From NCBI GenBank assembly GCA_032160165.1, contig JAVHWA010000089.1, positions 9,776-73,775 of the forward strand: 64,000 bases of DNA, read 5' to 3'. The position numbers were made by a program, and so were the translations under genes. Below the pieces are notes generated by a model. That model was not told the DNA's origin. It saw only the letters and a program-made list of their open reading frames with translations, and did no database searches. This stretch comes from QHXM01 sp032160165. GTDB taxonomy: Bacteria > Acidobacteriota > Blastocatellia > Pyrinomonadales > Pyrinomonadaceae. Shown one piece after another: positions 1 to 8,694 of this stretch; within the stretch, counting starts at the first letter, position 1, and the number at the start of each line of letters is the position of its first letter.

Positions 1-236
1 GACCGCCACCAGTCCTTGTCGATGACTTCGTCACCTGGAGTTAGCAGTCGCAGGGAAATCTCCGAGCGATCACTGAAGAAGGCCTGGCCGAGATGTCGAT
101 CGCGCTCGTCCCTCAGCGTCACAATCGAACCGCCCTCGACATCGTGGGCATTGACTACATCGCTTCGATAAATCCAGAGATGCCCGGCGCGCAATCGCTT
201 CGCTCCGCGGAGCGTGATAATGACGGTTTGTTGCAT
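1..236 (-). CDS. RlmI/RlmK-type class I rRNA methyltransferase, N-terminal fragment (cut by window edge)
   Basis: The reading frame opens with ATG at 236 and stays open to base 1, giving 78 N-terminal residues; the rest lies outside the window. The translation has the PUA-like start typical of RlmI-type 23S rRNA m5C methyltransferases: a basic segment (RGAKRLRAGHLWIYRSD), then a strand-rich part with GSIVTLRDERDRHLGQAFF and a LRLLTPGDEVID segment. In this family the PUA domain positions rRNA and the missing C-terminal Rossmann domain binds S-adenosylmethionine. Short direct repeats (GGTCAGT) lie just upstream of the start. Which of the RlmI-like subfamilies it belongs to cannot be told from the N-terminus alone. 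Confidence 0.8.
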   Translation of the reverse strand, partial: MQQTVIITLRGAKRLRAGHLWIYRSDVVNAHDVEGGSIVTLRDERDRHLGQAFFSDRSEISLRLLTPGDEVIDKDWWR

Positions 237-259
237 CGGGGTATTATAGCGGATAGTGG

Positions 260-292
260 GCGGTGGTCAGTGGTCAGTGGGGAGTGGGAGGC
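260..292. repeat. Short tandem repeat (GGTCAGT type)
   Basis: Two adjacent GGTCAGT units followed by diverged copies (GGGAGTG) lie in the 5' region of the methyltransferase gene. It belongs to the same class of locus-specific heptamer-like repeats seen near 10.1, 29.9, 31.2, 33.2, 33.8 and 47.3 kb. Confidence 0.55.
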
Positions 293-333
293 GGATAGAA
301 CGTTGATGGACATTGAACGCTTGTTGCGTGGGC

Positions 334-748
334 TTACTTGCAATCGTTGCTCGTACCCTGCGCGAGTTTCGTCAGCCTGACGTTCCCATCGAAAGTATTA
401 AGTGAGATCAGCCCCTGCCCGTTTCCGAAATGACCGATGATGCGTCGATTCACGTTTTCTTGGTGCTGAGAGGCCTGATTAATCTTAGCTGGAACTCATT
501 CTCGATCACGCCGCGATACGAAGAAAGCGTGGCGGTAAACCGCTCGGTTTGTCTCGAATCGCCATTTCAACTGAACCGGAGATCGACTTCAGGTGATAGC
601 GCGCCTCTGGGCTGATTGGTCCGGAGAACATTAGGCTGCTGTTCGAAGTATTGGCGTCGACATCACCGTGGATATTGTTGAATGTTATTGAGCCATTGGT
701 GCTATCGACATTGACTCGCCCGCGCGAGCACTCAACAACAACATCGCC
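334..748 (-). pseudogene. DUF4097 (putative adhesin, beta-helix) remnant with two frameshifts
   Basis: No single frame is open, but three consecutive frames on the minus strand join into one recognisable protein. From 748 downward the translation reads GDVVVECSRGRVNVDS, then NGSITFNNIHGDVDANTS and SISGSVEMAIRDKPSG. One base is then missing and the next frame continues GFTATLSSYRGVIENEF. A second shift leads to LISLNTFDGNVRLTK and a TAA at 334-336. The repeating short beta strands and the SVEMAI / TLSSYRGVIE pattern are those of DUF4097 C-terminal domains. The N-terminal half, with any signal peptide, is absent. It lies just downstream of the terminator of the Oar-like gene. Assembly error could in principle mimic the frameshifts. 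Confidence 0.75.
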
Positions 749-797
749 ACTGGTCGGCGAGGGTGCTCGCTCTGGTCTCGGAGATGACGAAATCGAA

Positions 798-839
798 AAC
801 GGGCGAGGCCACTCCGGTCATAGAGTGGACTCGCCCGTT
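798..839 (-). terminator. Rho-independent terminator of the Oar-like gene
   Basis: A 17-bp nearly perfect inverted repeat (arms 798-814 and 823-839, with core GGGCGAG/CTCGCCC) lies 33 bp past the stop of the outer-membrane protein gene. Read on the minus strand the stem is followed by TTTTCG. The position and U-run fit an intrinsic terminator. Confidence 0.8.
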
Positions 840-871
840 TAAAAGCGAACGCTAAGACTGCGATGCGTGCT

Positions 872-3800
872 TTAGAAGTTTAAGCGTATCCCTGCAGAAA
901 TGCGCCGGTTAGCCGACGCGGCGTTTCCGCCCCCGTCACCAAAACCTCCGAGCGTTGAAAGCGACTGCCCGAAGAGCGGCGAATTGAGATTGCCTACCGG
1001 ATTGCCGAGGTTCGTGCGGTTGAATAGGTTATTGATGTTAACCGAGAAGGTCAGGTTGTAACGCTTCTCGGCGCCGGCGCCTCCCGGCCCGGCAGCACCG
1101 CCGCCCGGACGTGGACCTCCGCCACCCTGTGCGCCTCCGCCACCGCGCGGCGCGCCGGCAACTAGCCCGCCTCCACCTGCGCCGCCCCGGGGCGCTGCCG
1201 CTGTAGCCGCGGCAGGTTTCGCCCCAGGCATGTCACCAAAACCAAACGTTCGGCTGATGCCCAGATTGACCGCGAAGAAGCCCGGGCCTACTCCGTAGTT
1301 GCGCGGAATGATGGGAGTGCCAGGCGCAGGGTTGATATCAAAATCGCCATAGGCCGTTTGTCTCAGGTTCGCAGGCAACGTCGACGAGCTGGCAAATGCC
1401 GGACGCTCTCTAAAGATTCTGTCGCCGTTGGTATCGGCTCCCGTCGTGATGTTGAAGTAATTGCCCGTCCTGGCAATGATGAACGGGTTCAAAGAGAGTT
1501 TCAGTTTCGGCACGGCGAGCGTGCCTCCCAGAAAGAAGTTATGGCGCGGGATGAAAGCGAAGGGCCCTTTGTCTGCGTTGATGTCGTAGCTATTCGCGGG
1601 GAAGCATCCACTCCCCCCAAAGACGCAATCCGTGTTGCCTTCGGTCTTGGCGGTAAAGTAATTGGCGAAGAGGGTCAGCCCACGGCTGAGCTGAGTTCTG
1701 ACACCCAGGATGAACTGCGTCATATTGAAATAGCCGCCCGATTCCCACTGAAAGACGTTGCCGACTGTCGGATCCGGTCGCACCGTAGGATTCCCAGGAA
1801 GCGGCGCATTAATGTCCCGAAACACCAAATTGTGTCTCTGGCGGATGGAGACAAGCAGCCCGAATACGGTTAAGTTACCCGGCAACTGCCGCTCGACGTT
1901 GAGAGCAGCGATCATCGTTGAGGGAGATTGCAAGTCATTCGCGACGCGGTTGATGACCTGCGGTTGAGCAGCGAGCGTCGCAGTTGTGGGCACATTCGCG
2001 ACCGTACCATCAAACCCGAAGACCGCACTGCCCAGAATCGTCGGGTCAATGACGTTGAAACGCTGCTGGTTGACGCCGTTGAAGCGGTTCGCCGAGAGCG
2101 TGTTGCCTTCGCTAAAACGCTCATAGAAGTAACCGAAGCCGGCACGGACGACGAACTTCGGTTGCCCCGAGCCGAACTGGCCGATAGTCCCGGTAGAACT
2201 CCCGCCGGGCGCCCAGGCAAAGAAGATGCGTGGCGCGAAGTTGAACTTGCTGTCAATGTTGGTTTGCTTCTCGTAGCGCAGACCGAGGGTCATGGTCAGG
2301 TTCGGGCGCAGGCGCCACTCGTCCTGGAAGAACCCGCCAAAATCTACCTGACTGACATCGGCCTCCGGGTTTCCGCCCGATAGGGTGAACTGGGTCGGGC
2401 CTCCACCGCGCGCAGTAATCTGCGCTGGCGTGAATCCCTGCTGCCGGAGAAACACTGTGCGGCGAAAACGCTCAAGACTTGTGATGTTAGCCAGAACGGT
2501 CTGACCGTTTGCTACGACGGGGTTGTTGGCCGCGTCCAATTGTGGTGCGAGTCCGCCGGCGAAGGTGAACGTCCCGCCGAAGTTATTTCGGGACACGTCC
2601 GTGATGTTCACGCCGCGCAGCCGCACGCCGAATCTGAAGGTGTGATTCTGATACCACGTTGCGGTCATGTAGTTTTGCAGTTCCCAGCGACGAGCTCGGC
2701 TAAACGAGAGGCCAACTTGCGAACCACCGGTCGTGAACGCTTCAAGTACTTGGACGGTAGGAACTGTGTTGTTGCCATTCTGCTCGTTCTTGTTGTCGAC
2801 GAACTGGAACCGCGTCTCGTTAATCGTCTTCGGATTGAGCACGGCCGTCTCTGTAATCTGGAAAGTGTGTTGGGTGTTCGTCGTCTCGTATCCACGCGAC
2901 GGAAGACTGAAGCCGCTGACGCCCACATTTCCAACTCTCGAGTGCGAGTAGGTGTAGCGCGCGACAATCGTGTTGTTCTGGTTGATGGCGTAATCGAAAC
3001 GCGGGCTGAACGTGATAAAGCGCCGCGGCTGCAGAATCGTCTGATTGAAACTTACTGGGTTCAGGGCCGCGTTGAGCACGAGCGCGTTGATGACATCGTT
3101 GTCGTCAACCTCACGTCGCTGAAAATCGAGGAAGAAGGATGACTTCTTGGCTGAGACCGGACCGCTCAACGTAAACCCGTAAAGCCGCGACTGAAAACTA
3201 TCACGCGTGGGTGCAAACGGATTGCGAGCGTTCATGCTCTCGTCGTTGAAATTGAAGTTCGCGCTGCCGCGCCAACGGTCATAGCCGGGGCGCGTGAGAA
3301 TGTCTATGCGACCAAAGCCGGGCTGATCATTCTCGGCGTTCAAGGGGTTCTGGCTGACGCGGACTTCGCGTATGGCTTCTTTCGGAGGGAGGCGTCCGCC
3401 GGTGAAGCCGTCGATGTAGATTTGTCCACCGTTAGGCCCGACCGAGGGGCCAGCCAAAGCAGACAAGGCTGCGGCCAAATCATCCGGATCGTCCGGCAGC
3501 GCATCGAGGTCTTTGCCTCTAAGCACAATGGCGTTGGCATTGCTTTCCGATTCGGTGCTGACACCTCTGGTATCACTAGAGACGGTGACCTTTTGCTCTT
3601 CAATCGTCACGCTCAGCTTGATGTCGAGTGGCTCGCGTCGCCCGGCCGCGATGTGAACGTCGGCAGTCTCAGATAGCGCGAAGCCGGAAGCGACCACTCG
3701 CACGGTGTAGGTTCCGGGTGCCAGGCCGTTCACAACGTACATTCCCTGTTCGTTTGTGATAGCGGTTTTTTCAGCGCCGCTCGCGTTGACGACTGATACG

Positions 3801-3949
3801 GTTGCGCCAACGACCAAGCCACCGAATTCATCGGTCACCTGACCGCGCAAAGTTATTCCGGCTTGTTGCGCAAAGCTGGCAACGGCACATAAGGCGACGA
3901 GAAGTGCCAGGCCCACAATGTTCTTGATTCTTTTATTGATCTGATTCAT
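872..3949 (-). CDS. Oar-like TonB-dependent outer-membrane protein with N-terminal carboxypeptidase-regulatory domain
   Basis: A 1025-residue exported protein. Residues 1-27 form a signal peptide ending ASFAQQ. Residues about 30-110 form a carboxypeptidase regulatory-like (CarboxypepD_reg) domain with GQVTDEFGGLVVGATV and NGLAPGTYTVRVVASGF. Residues about 130-230 resemble a plug domain (QIYIDGFTGG, GFGRIDILTRPG). The rest is strand-rich with barrel-like repeats (TNIDSKFNFAPRIFFAW, FVVRAGFGYFYERF) and ends in a C-terminal phenylalanine, as expected for BAM-inserted barrels. Acidobacteriota encode many such proteins; their substrates are mostly unknown. A glycine-rich stretch at about 905-960 interrupts the last barrel strands and echoes the low-complexity segment of the DUF5666 protein encoded just upstream. 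Transcription ends at the hairpin at 798-839. Confidence 0.88.
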   Translation of the reverse strand: MNQINKRIKNIVGLALLVALCAVASFAQQAGITLRGQVTDEFGGLVVGATVSVVNASGAEKTAITNEQGMYVVNGLAPGTYTVRVVASGFALSETADVHIAAGRREPLDIKLSVTIEEQKVTVSSDTRGVSTESESNANAIVLRGKDLDALPDDPDDLAAALSALAGPSVGPNGGQIYIDGFTGGRLPPKEAIREVRVSQNPLNAENDQPGFGRIDILTRPGYDRWRGSANFNFNDESMNARNPFAPTRDSFQSRLYGFTLSGPVSAKKSSFFLDFQRREVDDNDVINALVLNAALNPVSFNQTILQPRRFITFSPRFDYAINQNNTIVARYTYSHSRVGNVGVSGFSLPSRGYETTNTQHTFQITETAVLNPKTINETRFQFVDNKNEQNGNNTVPTVQVLEAFTTGGSQVGLSFSRARRWELQNYMTATWYQNHTFRFGVRLRGVNITDVSRNNFGGTFTFAGGLAPQLDAANNPVVANGQTVLANITSLERFRRTVFLRQQGFTPAQITARGGGPTQFTLSGGNPEADVSQVDFGGFFQDEWRLRPNLTMTLGLRYEKQTNIDSKFNFAPRIFFAWAPGGSSTGTIGQFGSGQPKFVVRAGFGYFYERFSEGNTLSANRFNGVNQQRFNVIDPTILGSAVFGFDGTVANVPTTATLAAQPQVINRVANDLQSPSTMIAALNVERQLPGNLTVFGLLVSIRQRHNLVFRDINAPLPGNPTVRPDPTVGNVFQWESGGYFNMTQFILGVRTQLSRGLTLFANYFTAKTEGNTDCVFGGSGCFPANSYDINADKGPFAFIPRHNFFLGGTLAVPKLKLSLNPFIIARTGNYFNITTGADTNGDRIFRERPAFASSSTLPANLRQTAYGDFDINPAPGTPIIPRNYGVGPGFFAVNLGISRTFGFGDMPGAKPAAATAAAPRGGAGGGGLVAGAPRGGGGAQGGGGPRPGGGAAGPGGAGAEKRYNLTFSVNINNLFNRTNLGNPVGNLNSPLFGQSLSTLGGFGDGGGNAASANRRISAGIRLNF

Positions 3950-4034
3950 GACTATGACCTTTACGAATTGCAGTTGAAGGTCGCGATGTTCCGCACTTCC
4001 AACTCAAAAATTATTCCAGTGGAGCGGCAGCCGT

Positions 4035-5249
4035 TCACGGCCCGCCGATACCCAAATTGATCGTTCCAAGATTGGGCGGACGATTGACGGGTCCACCTTG
4101 TCTGGCCTGAAGCATCGCGAATATTGGTTCAACTCCGGCGACGAGCGTGATGGCTGTGACTCTCGTAGGATCCGCCCCTGCTGTGCTGAGCAACAGAACC
4201 ATTCCGCCTGGCTTCAATTCTGCCAGCGTGGTAGCAGGAAGATTGTCAATCATTCGCTGTATGTCGAATCCGCCGGCTGCGCCCGGAGGACCACCTGCGC
4301 CCGCAGGACCACCTGCAGTCGGAGGGCCACCGGCTTTGGCCGGAGTTCCGGCAGGTCCGCCAGCAGCGGCGGGAGGACGGCCGCCGGCAGGTGGTGCTCC
4401 GCCTGCTCCAGCCGGTCCACCCGCGGCCATCATTTGCATAAACTCCGGCGGGACATTCTTAAGCGTCGAATCTTTGCGAACAACCACTGTGAGCGGCTGC
4501 TTGGATTGAATGTCAGTAATCTTGATCTCGCCGGCTGCGGCGTCAACCGAAGCGATCGCACCGCCGATTGTTCGGAACGAGCCCGTCACAATCTCTTCGG
4601 GAGTGAAGCGGGTGCCGTCGGTACTCTTGTCGCCTTTGGCGCGAAGCTGGTCGCCGACTTTGAGCTCATCGAACGAGCTCTTCTTGGCCTCGCTGAACTT
4701 AATCGAATCGGGCGCGTAGCGTCGCATCTTTACTTTGTCGGTGATCGGAATGATAACTGCTTTGGGACCTTCGGCCGTCTTCGTTGATACCGTGATCTCC
4801 TTCGTCTGCGGGTTCAAAGATTCAACCAGTCCCGAGAGTCCGCGCGACCGCCACTCGGCCCGCTCCTTCTCCTGTTTCTTCGCAATGTCGGACTGACTGA
4901 CGACGATGATCTGTTGAGCGGGCACCGATTTTTTGTCCGCGGCAACATAGCCTCGTGCATAAACGCCGTCGCCCACAGTGACGTCTGTGAACGCGATTTT
5001 GATGGCTTTCGAGCGATCGGTCTCGCCGACGGGCATGCGCTCGTAAGAAGTTTTCTCGCTCAGCTTGACGCTAACAACTGATCCCGCATCCGTTTTGACG
5101 GTCATTTGTCCCGCGGGAGCATTGATCTCGGTGATCTTTCCGAAAACTCGTGTTGCGGTGATAGCAGGGTCACTGTCTTGCGCAGAAGCGGTCGCACCTG
5201 TTAAGAGCGTGAACACAGCAAGCGCAAGAACTCCAAAAGCCTTTTTCAT
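4035..5249 (-). CDS. Exported DUF5666-type repeat protein with Gly/Ala/Pro-rich linker
   Basis: A 404-residue protein with a signal peptide (KKAFGVLALAVFTLLTGATASAQ). The ATG at 5249 follows GAGGGAAG at good spacing; a TTG one codon earlier is possible. The body has three related small beta-barrel-like repeats: FGKITEINAPAGQMTVKT, LSGLVESLNPQTKEITVST and IGGAIASVDAAAGEIKIT. Each is followed by a segment on valence or threshold values, as in DUF5666 proteins, whose function is unknown. Residues about 275-330 are almost only Gly, Ala and Pro. It is 85 bp upstream of the Oar-like gene on the same strand, so the two may be co-transcribed and co-localised at the outer membrane; that partnership is inferred. 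Confidence 0.75.
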   Translation of the reverse strand: MKKAFGVLALAVFTLLTGATASAQDSDPAITATRVFGKITEINAPAGQMTVKTDAGSVVSVKLSEKTSYERMPVGETDRSKAIKIAFTDVTVGDGVYARGYVAADKKSVPAQQIIVVSQSDIAKKQEKERAEWRSRGLSGLVESLNPQTKEITVSTKTAEGPKAVIIPITDKVKMRRYAPDSIKFSEAKKSSFDELKVGDQLRAKGDKSTDGTRFTPEEIVTGSFRTIGGAIASVDAAAGEIKITDIQSKQPLTVVVRKDSTLKNVPPEFMQMMAAGGPAGAGGAPPAGGRPPAAAGGPAGTPAKAGGPPTAGGPAGAGGPPGAAGGFDIQRMIDNLPATTLAELKPGGMVLLLSTAGADPTRVTAITLVAGVEPIFAMLQARQGGPVNRPPNLGTINLGIGGP

Positions 5250-5661
5250 CAACTTCCCTCGCTTCGATATAAGGAAAACACTGCGCTATTGCAGCATGTG
5301 ACTGATATTTCGGTGGTACTGCCTGGTCGCCATCTATAATAACGAGCGACTAGCTGCTTTATTACGCGCGGACTGCGTCCAATGTTCAGTTTTTATGCCT
5401 TTATGGGGCGCTTTTCGCAGAGAAGACGCCTGCTCGCGTGAAAAGCACCATTGAGCTAGATTAAGCGCGAGGAGGCTGAAAGTTCCAAAACCTTAATATA
5501 CTGCCCAAGCATCGCTGAGACATCCGATGCTTGACGACGGCATATCGGGGCCATTTCGATCAGAATGCCTCAGCATTACTATAGACGCATCAGCGAGTCC
5601 ATTGGTTACGGGTATGTGGAGAGTTTGCAGCGAAAGGGTGCGCAAGCGGTGTTCTAACTAG
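5250..5661. other. Intergenic region with a 9-bp perfect inverted repeat
   Basis: No convincing gene. It holds the 5' region of the DUF5666 gene and the 3' flank of the bactofilin-like gene. A perfect inverted repeat (CAAGCATCG at 5506-5514, CGATGCTTG at 5525-5533) could be a factor-independent hairpin or an operator; it lacks a U-run on either strand. A weaker 7-bp repeat lies at 5410-5446. I see no clear -35/-10 pair. Confidence 0.5.
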
Positions 5662-6675
5662 TCAGGTGCGTCTCCATCCGACGCGATACCGGGCCGTGAG
5701 CGCGAGGCCCAGGCTTGCTACGAGCAGTCCAGCGCCGACGAACGGCCAAACATATGGGAGAGAAAGGAGAATCGCCCAGGCAATCGTTCCCGCGAGAAGC
5801 GCTACAGACTCTGAACGCAGTCTATCGCCAAAAAACCTGCGTTGAAGCCATTGGCCAGTGGCTGCCTGAATGGCCACCCGTCCGAACAGATATGCGAGCA
5901 TCAATAAGATCAGCGCGGTCAGGCCAACGAGCGCCGCAAAGACCGTCGGCAGGACGCTCAAACCTGCAATCACCCCAAAGGTCATCACTATCGAACCGAC
6001 GAACCCGATCAGGCCTACTCGGACATTAGTTAACTGTAATCGCATAACGGCACGACTGACTGCGCCCGGAGTTACCGCCGTCAACATCAACGATGCGATG
6101 AACCAGAACAGGGTCCCCATCACCCGACTGCCCACATATGCAACCGTCCACTGAGGTGTCAGCAGGCTGGCGGGATTGCGCATGATATTGCGCAGCTCAG
6201 GTTCGAAGCCCGTGAACATTACAGTGGTGCTGGCCGGGTTTCGTCCCTGTCCACTGGTATCGCGATGATATGAACCGCCTATCACAATAACGTCGCCTCC
6301 AATTTGCGAGGCGTTGCGTTGAATAACCGAGCCACCGATCGTTGCCACATCGCCTTCAACGATGCCCTCGACGATGACGTCGCCGCCGAACGCCATGACG
6401 CCGCGTTTGACGGTCCCTCGAACCAGTATTGATTGTCCCCAGCCGAATACATCAGACTCGCTAACGCCGTTAACGATTAGAGGCATTGTGGTATCGGGAA
6501 GCGTTTCGGCAGGGCTTTGCGCATTGATGGCGAGGGCCATCACCAATAGCGCAAAGATCGTCGCGACCACACGTGACGCGGCGCGCACGACGTTTAAATC
6601 CGGAACCGCCTGAAGCGAGACTTGATTCACAACAGTAAGCAAGGGGCACGTCGGGCCGCCGGACGTGGGGTTCAA
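5662..6675 (-). CDS. Bactofilin-like / polytopic membrane protein of the sigma-anti-sigma operon
   Basis: A 337-residue protein in three parts. A signal-like hydrophobic segment lies at about 33-52 (VVATIFALLVMALAINAQ). Residues about 65-140 form a short right-handed beta-repeat region resembling polymer-forming bactofilins (GTVKRGVMAFGGDVIVEGIV, GDVATIGGSV, IGGDVIVIGGS). At least four transmembrane helices follow from about 178 to the end. The frame opens with TTG overlapping the stop region of the anti-sigma gene (TGAATTG), so translation is probably coupled. Such proteins occur beside ECF sigma operons in Acidobacteriota. A role in the cell envelope, perhaps as scaffold or stress sensor, is inferred. 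The exact start is uncertain. Confidence 0.7.
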   Translation of the reverse strand: MNPTSGGPTCPLLTVVNQVSLQAVPDLNVVRAASRVVATIFALLVMALAINAQSPAETLPDTTMPLIVNGVSESDVFGWGQSILVRGTVKRGVMAFGGDVIVEGIVEGDVATIGGSVIQRNASQIGGDVIVIGGSYHRDTSGQGRNPASTTVMFTGFEPELRNIMRNPASLLTPQWTVAYVGSRVMGTLFWFIASLMLTAVTPGAVSRAVMRLQLTNVRVGLIGFVGSIVMTFGVIAGLSVLPTVFAALVGLTALILLMLAYLFGRVAIQAATGQWLQRRFFGDRLRSESVALLAGTIAWAILLSLPYVWPFVGAGLLVASLGLALTARYRVGWRRT

Positions 6676-6676
6676 T

Positions 6677-7267
6677 TCAGAGACTGATCCGCGTTCTGTG
6701 ATATTCGACGATCAGACGACGCAGCATGATTAGCGCTGAGGCGAAGAGCACGATTATTAGAAGACCAAATGGCCACGATTCAAAAAACAGGTGGCTACCA
6801 ACGCCGCGGGAAAGGACGGCCATACCTGCACCTGCGGAGTAGAGTGCATGCCCGAGGAAACTAAAAAGTGCAGCGGCGGATCTCCAAATCAGCCGCGCCG
6901 GTGCAAGCACTGATTCACTGGCGGCCGCTCCGCCAAGCAGCGCCACTGAGAGGATCAGCAGCACGCCGCAAAGGCCGAACGCGCGCCTCCGTTCACGAGG
7001 TTCGCGAACACCTCGCAGATCGGATTGCGCCCGTGCAGCGACGACTTGCGCAAAGTTTCTCGGCAGCTCAACGCCAGCGCCGGCTATCAGAGCGTTCTCC
7101 AACTCTGCCACCAACCTTTGCTGCAGCCGATATTCAACGGTGCACCTATCGCATGTGACAAGATGGTGTTCGAGGAACGCGATCGAACGCTGATTAAGCT
7201 CGCCGTCAAGATAAGCGATGATCTCTTCTTTATAGCAAGCTGTTCGATCTTTGGTTGAAATACTCAT
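6677..7267 (-). CDS. Zinc-binding anti-sigma factor (zf-HC2), membrane-anchored
   Basis: About 196 residues from the ATG at 7267; starts up to 21 bases earlier are possible. The N-terminal domain has the ZAS signature H-x3-C-x2-C (HLVTCDRC) after YLDGELNQRS, the part that clamps the partner ECF sigma factor. A hydrophobic helix at about 95-120 is followed by a second one near the C-terminus, so the protein should sit in the inner membrane with the zinc domain in the cytoplasm. It lies 45 bp downstream of the sigma gene and touches the next membrane-protein gene, a standard sigma / anti-sigma arrangement. Confidence 0.85.
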   Translation of the reverse strand: MSISTKDRTACYKEEIIAYLDGELNQRSIAFLEHHLVTCDRCTVEYRLQQRLVAELENALIAGAGVELPRNFAQVVAARAQSDLRGVREPRERRRAFGLCGVLLILSVALLGGAAASESVLAPARLIWRSAAALFSFLGHALYSAGAGMAVLSRGVGSHLFFESWPFGLLIIVLFASALIMLRRLIVEYHRTRISL

Positions 7268-7311
7268 AGTCAACATCCAGGCGAGCAAGCCTTACAATAC
7301 GCGGTTTCGCA

Positions 7312-7923
7312 TCACACGCCGGTAATTCCTCGTTCCACAAACTGATGTCGCATTAATTCACGAGCTCGAAAGAGCCGGTTCTTTACGGTGCCGAGCGGCA
7401 AGCCCGTCACATCGGCGATCTCGTCGTAGCTCAGATCGTGCGAATGGCGAAGCACTATCAACGCTTTATAGCAGGAAGGAAGCTGACGAACCACCTGCTC
7501 TATCTCGGCACGCCTTTCGGACCGCTCACTTTCTTGCTCCGGCGATAGCCGTCGACTCTCGATGGGACGTTCTCGTTGCTCCCCGTCAAACTCATTCATT
7601 AATGATTGCTCGCGCGTCGAATGCTTGCGCAAATGATCAACCGCCGAGTTGTGCGCGATCTTGTAGATCCATGTTGAGAATTTGAATTCAGAGCGATAGC
7701 GGGAGAGCGAGCTGTAGACTTTGATGAAAACTTCCTGTGTCAGATCCAGAGCGGCGTCGTAGTCTCCCACCATGCGATAGACATAGGCGGCGATGGGGCG
7801 TTGGTATCGGCGCACCAGTTCTTCGAAGCTGTCCTCGCGCCCGGCCAAAGCCCGCGATACGAGGTCGCAGTCCACGACAACAGAAAGATTGCCTACGGCT
7901 GTCGACGATGCATTCATACTCAT
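7312..7923 (-). CDS. ECF-type RNA polymerase sigma factor
   Basis: A 203-residue sigma-70 family protein of ECF size. Region 2 lies at about 25-95 (EELVRRYQRPIAAYVYRMVG, DLTQEVFIKVY, FSTWIYKIAHN) and contacts the -10 element and polymerase. Region 4 lies at about 140-195 (LPSCYKALIVLRHSHDLSYDEIA, GTVKNRLFRARELM) and carries the helix-turn-helix for the -35 element. A glutamate/arginine-rich linker separates them. It heads an operon with an HC2 anti-sigma and a bactofilin-like membrane protein, so release of the sigma by an envelope signal is likely. Its target promoters cannot be deduced here. Confidence 0.92.
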   Translation of the reverse strand: MSMNASSTAVGNLSVVVDCDLVSRALAGREDSFEELVRRYQRPIAAYVYRMVGDYDAALDLTQEVFIKVYSSLSRYRSEFKFSTWIYKIAHNSAVDHLRKHSTREQSLMNEFDGEQRERPIESRRLSPEQESERSERRAEIEQVVRQLPSCYKALIVLRHSHDLSYDEIADVTGLPLGTVKNRLFRARELMRHQFVERGITGV

Positions 7924-8004
7924 GATGCTCTGGTTTTACGATGCTGGCGCATTAAAAGTTTCAGATCCGAATCTTCGTGCCCTGGGCCGAACCGCTGGGT
8001 TTTC

Positions 8005-8682
8005 TTAATTTTTGGGAGTTGCTGGCGAAAGACGATTCAAGGTAAATGTCTTCATGTTTTCACACTCTGGATCTAACCCACCAATCTTTACTGTCGCGGT
8101 AACGGTCTCAGCCTGAACTCCGGTAGTGTCTACGGTGAGAGTTGGGTTGCGCTTGCCGCTAACCATCTTTCCGGCTGAAATGGTCCAGGTGTAAGCGGGC
8201 TTTAAGTCAGCGGGGCCCATCAAACTTAGGCTGAAGGTAGCCAACGACCCAGCTGCATTAACCGAGCCGTCTATGATTAGAACTGGACAATTGCAGAGCT
8301 CGAAATTAATTATGAACGCCGAAGACGATGCAATACCTCCCCGGCCATCGCTCACCTCTACGGTTGCTCTGTGATGTCCCAGCTGATCGAATCCCCACCG
8401 CACTCTGCGGCCGGAACCAACGAGCTTGCCGGTGCTGGTTGTGTATTTGTAAGTTAGCTTATCTCCGTCAGGGTCTTTTGCATCAGCGAAAAGTCTAACC
8501 TCTCCTCCATAGCATAGCGTTGTCGGAGAGGCGATAAGAGTGACGGTAGGCGGGAGATTCTGCGGCACCTTCTTTCGTGCTATCTGGGCCGATGCTGCAA
8601 CGCACAACATTGGAAGAGCGAGTGCCAGCAACGTCGACTTCGTCGCAACTTTCGCTTCCAGTGAATAGGTGAGTCTGAACAT
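8005..8682 (-). CDS. Exported Ig/PKD-like two-domain protein at the end of the secretion operon
   Basis: A 225-residue protein with a signal peptide (ATKSTLLALALPMLCVAASAQ). Two immunoglobulin-like beta domains follow. The first, at about 45-125, has the PKD-like pattern DAKDPDGDKLTYKYTTS and HRATVEVSDGRGG. The second, at about 135-215, has YTWTISAGKMVSG and ETVTATVKIGG. Paired cysteines occur in CNCP and near the end. It starts only 12 bp after the PilM-like gene and is transcribed with it, so it may be an accessory surface component or a substrate of the secretion/pilus machine. That link rests on position only. Confidence 0.7.
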   Translation of the reverse strand: MFRLTYSLEAKVATKSTLLALALPMLCVAASAQIARKKVPQNLPPTVTLIASPTTLCYGGEVRLFADAKDPDGDKLTYKYTTSTGKLVGSGRRVRWGFDQLGHHRATVEVSDGRGGIASSSAFIINFELCNCPVLIIDGSVNAAGSLATFSLSLMGPADLKPAYTWTISAGKMVSGKRNPTLTVDTTGVQAETVTATVKIGGLDPECENMKTFTLNRLSPATPKN

Positions 8683-8694
8683 CTGTTCCGGCTC

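Noticed and set aside
1358..3142. Several plus-strand frames of 150-200 codons
   Set aside because: All are antisense to the Oar-like outer-membrane protein gene; no domain or start signal supports them.
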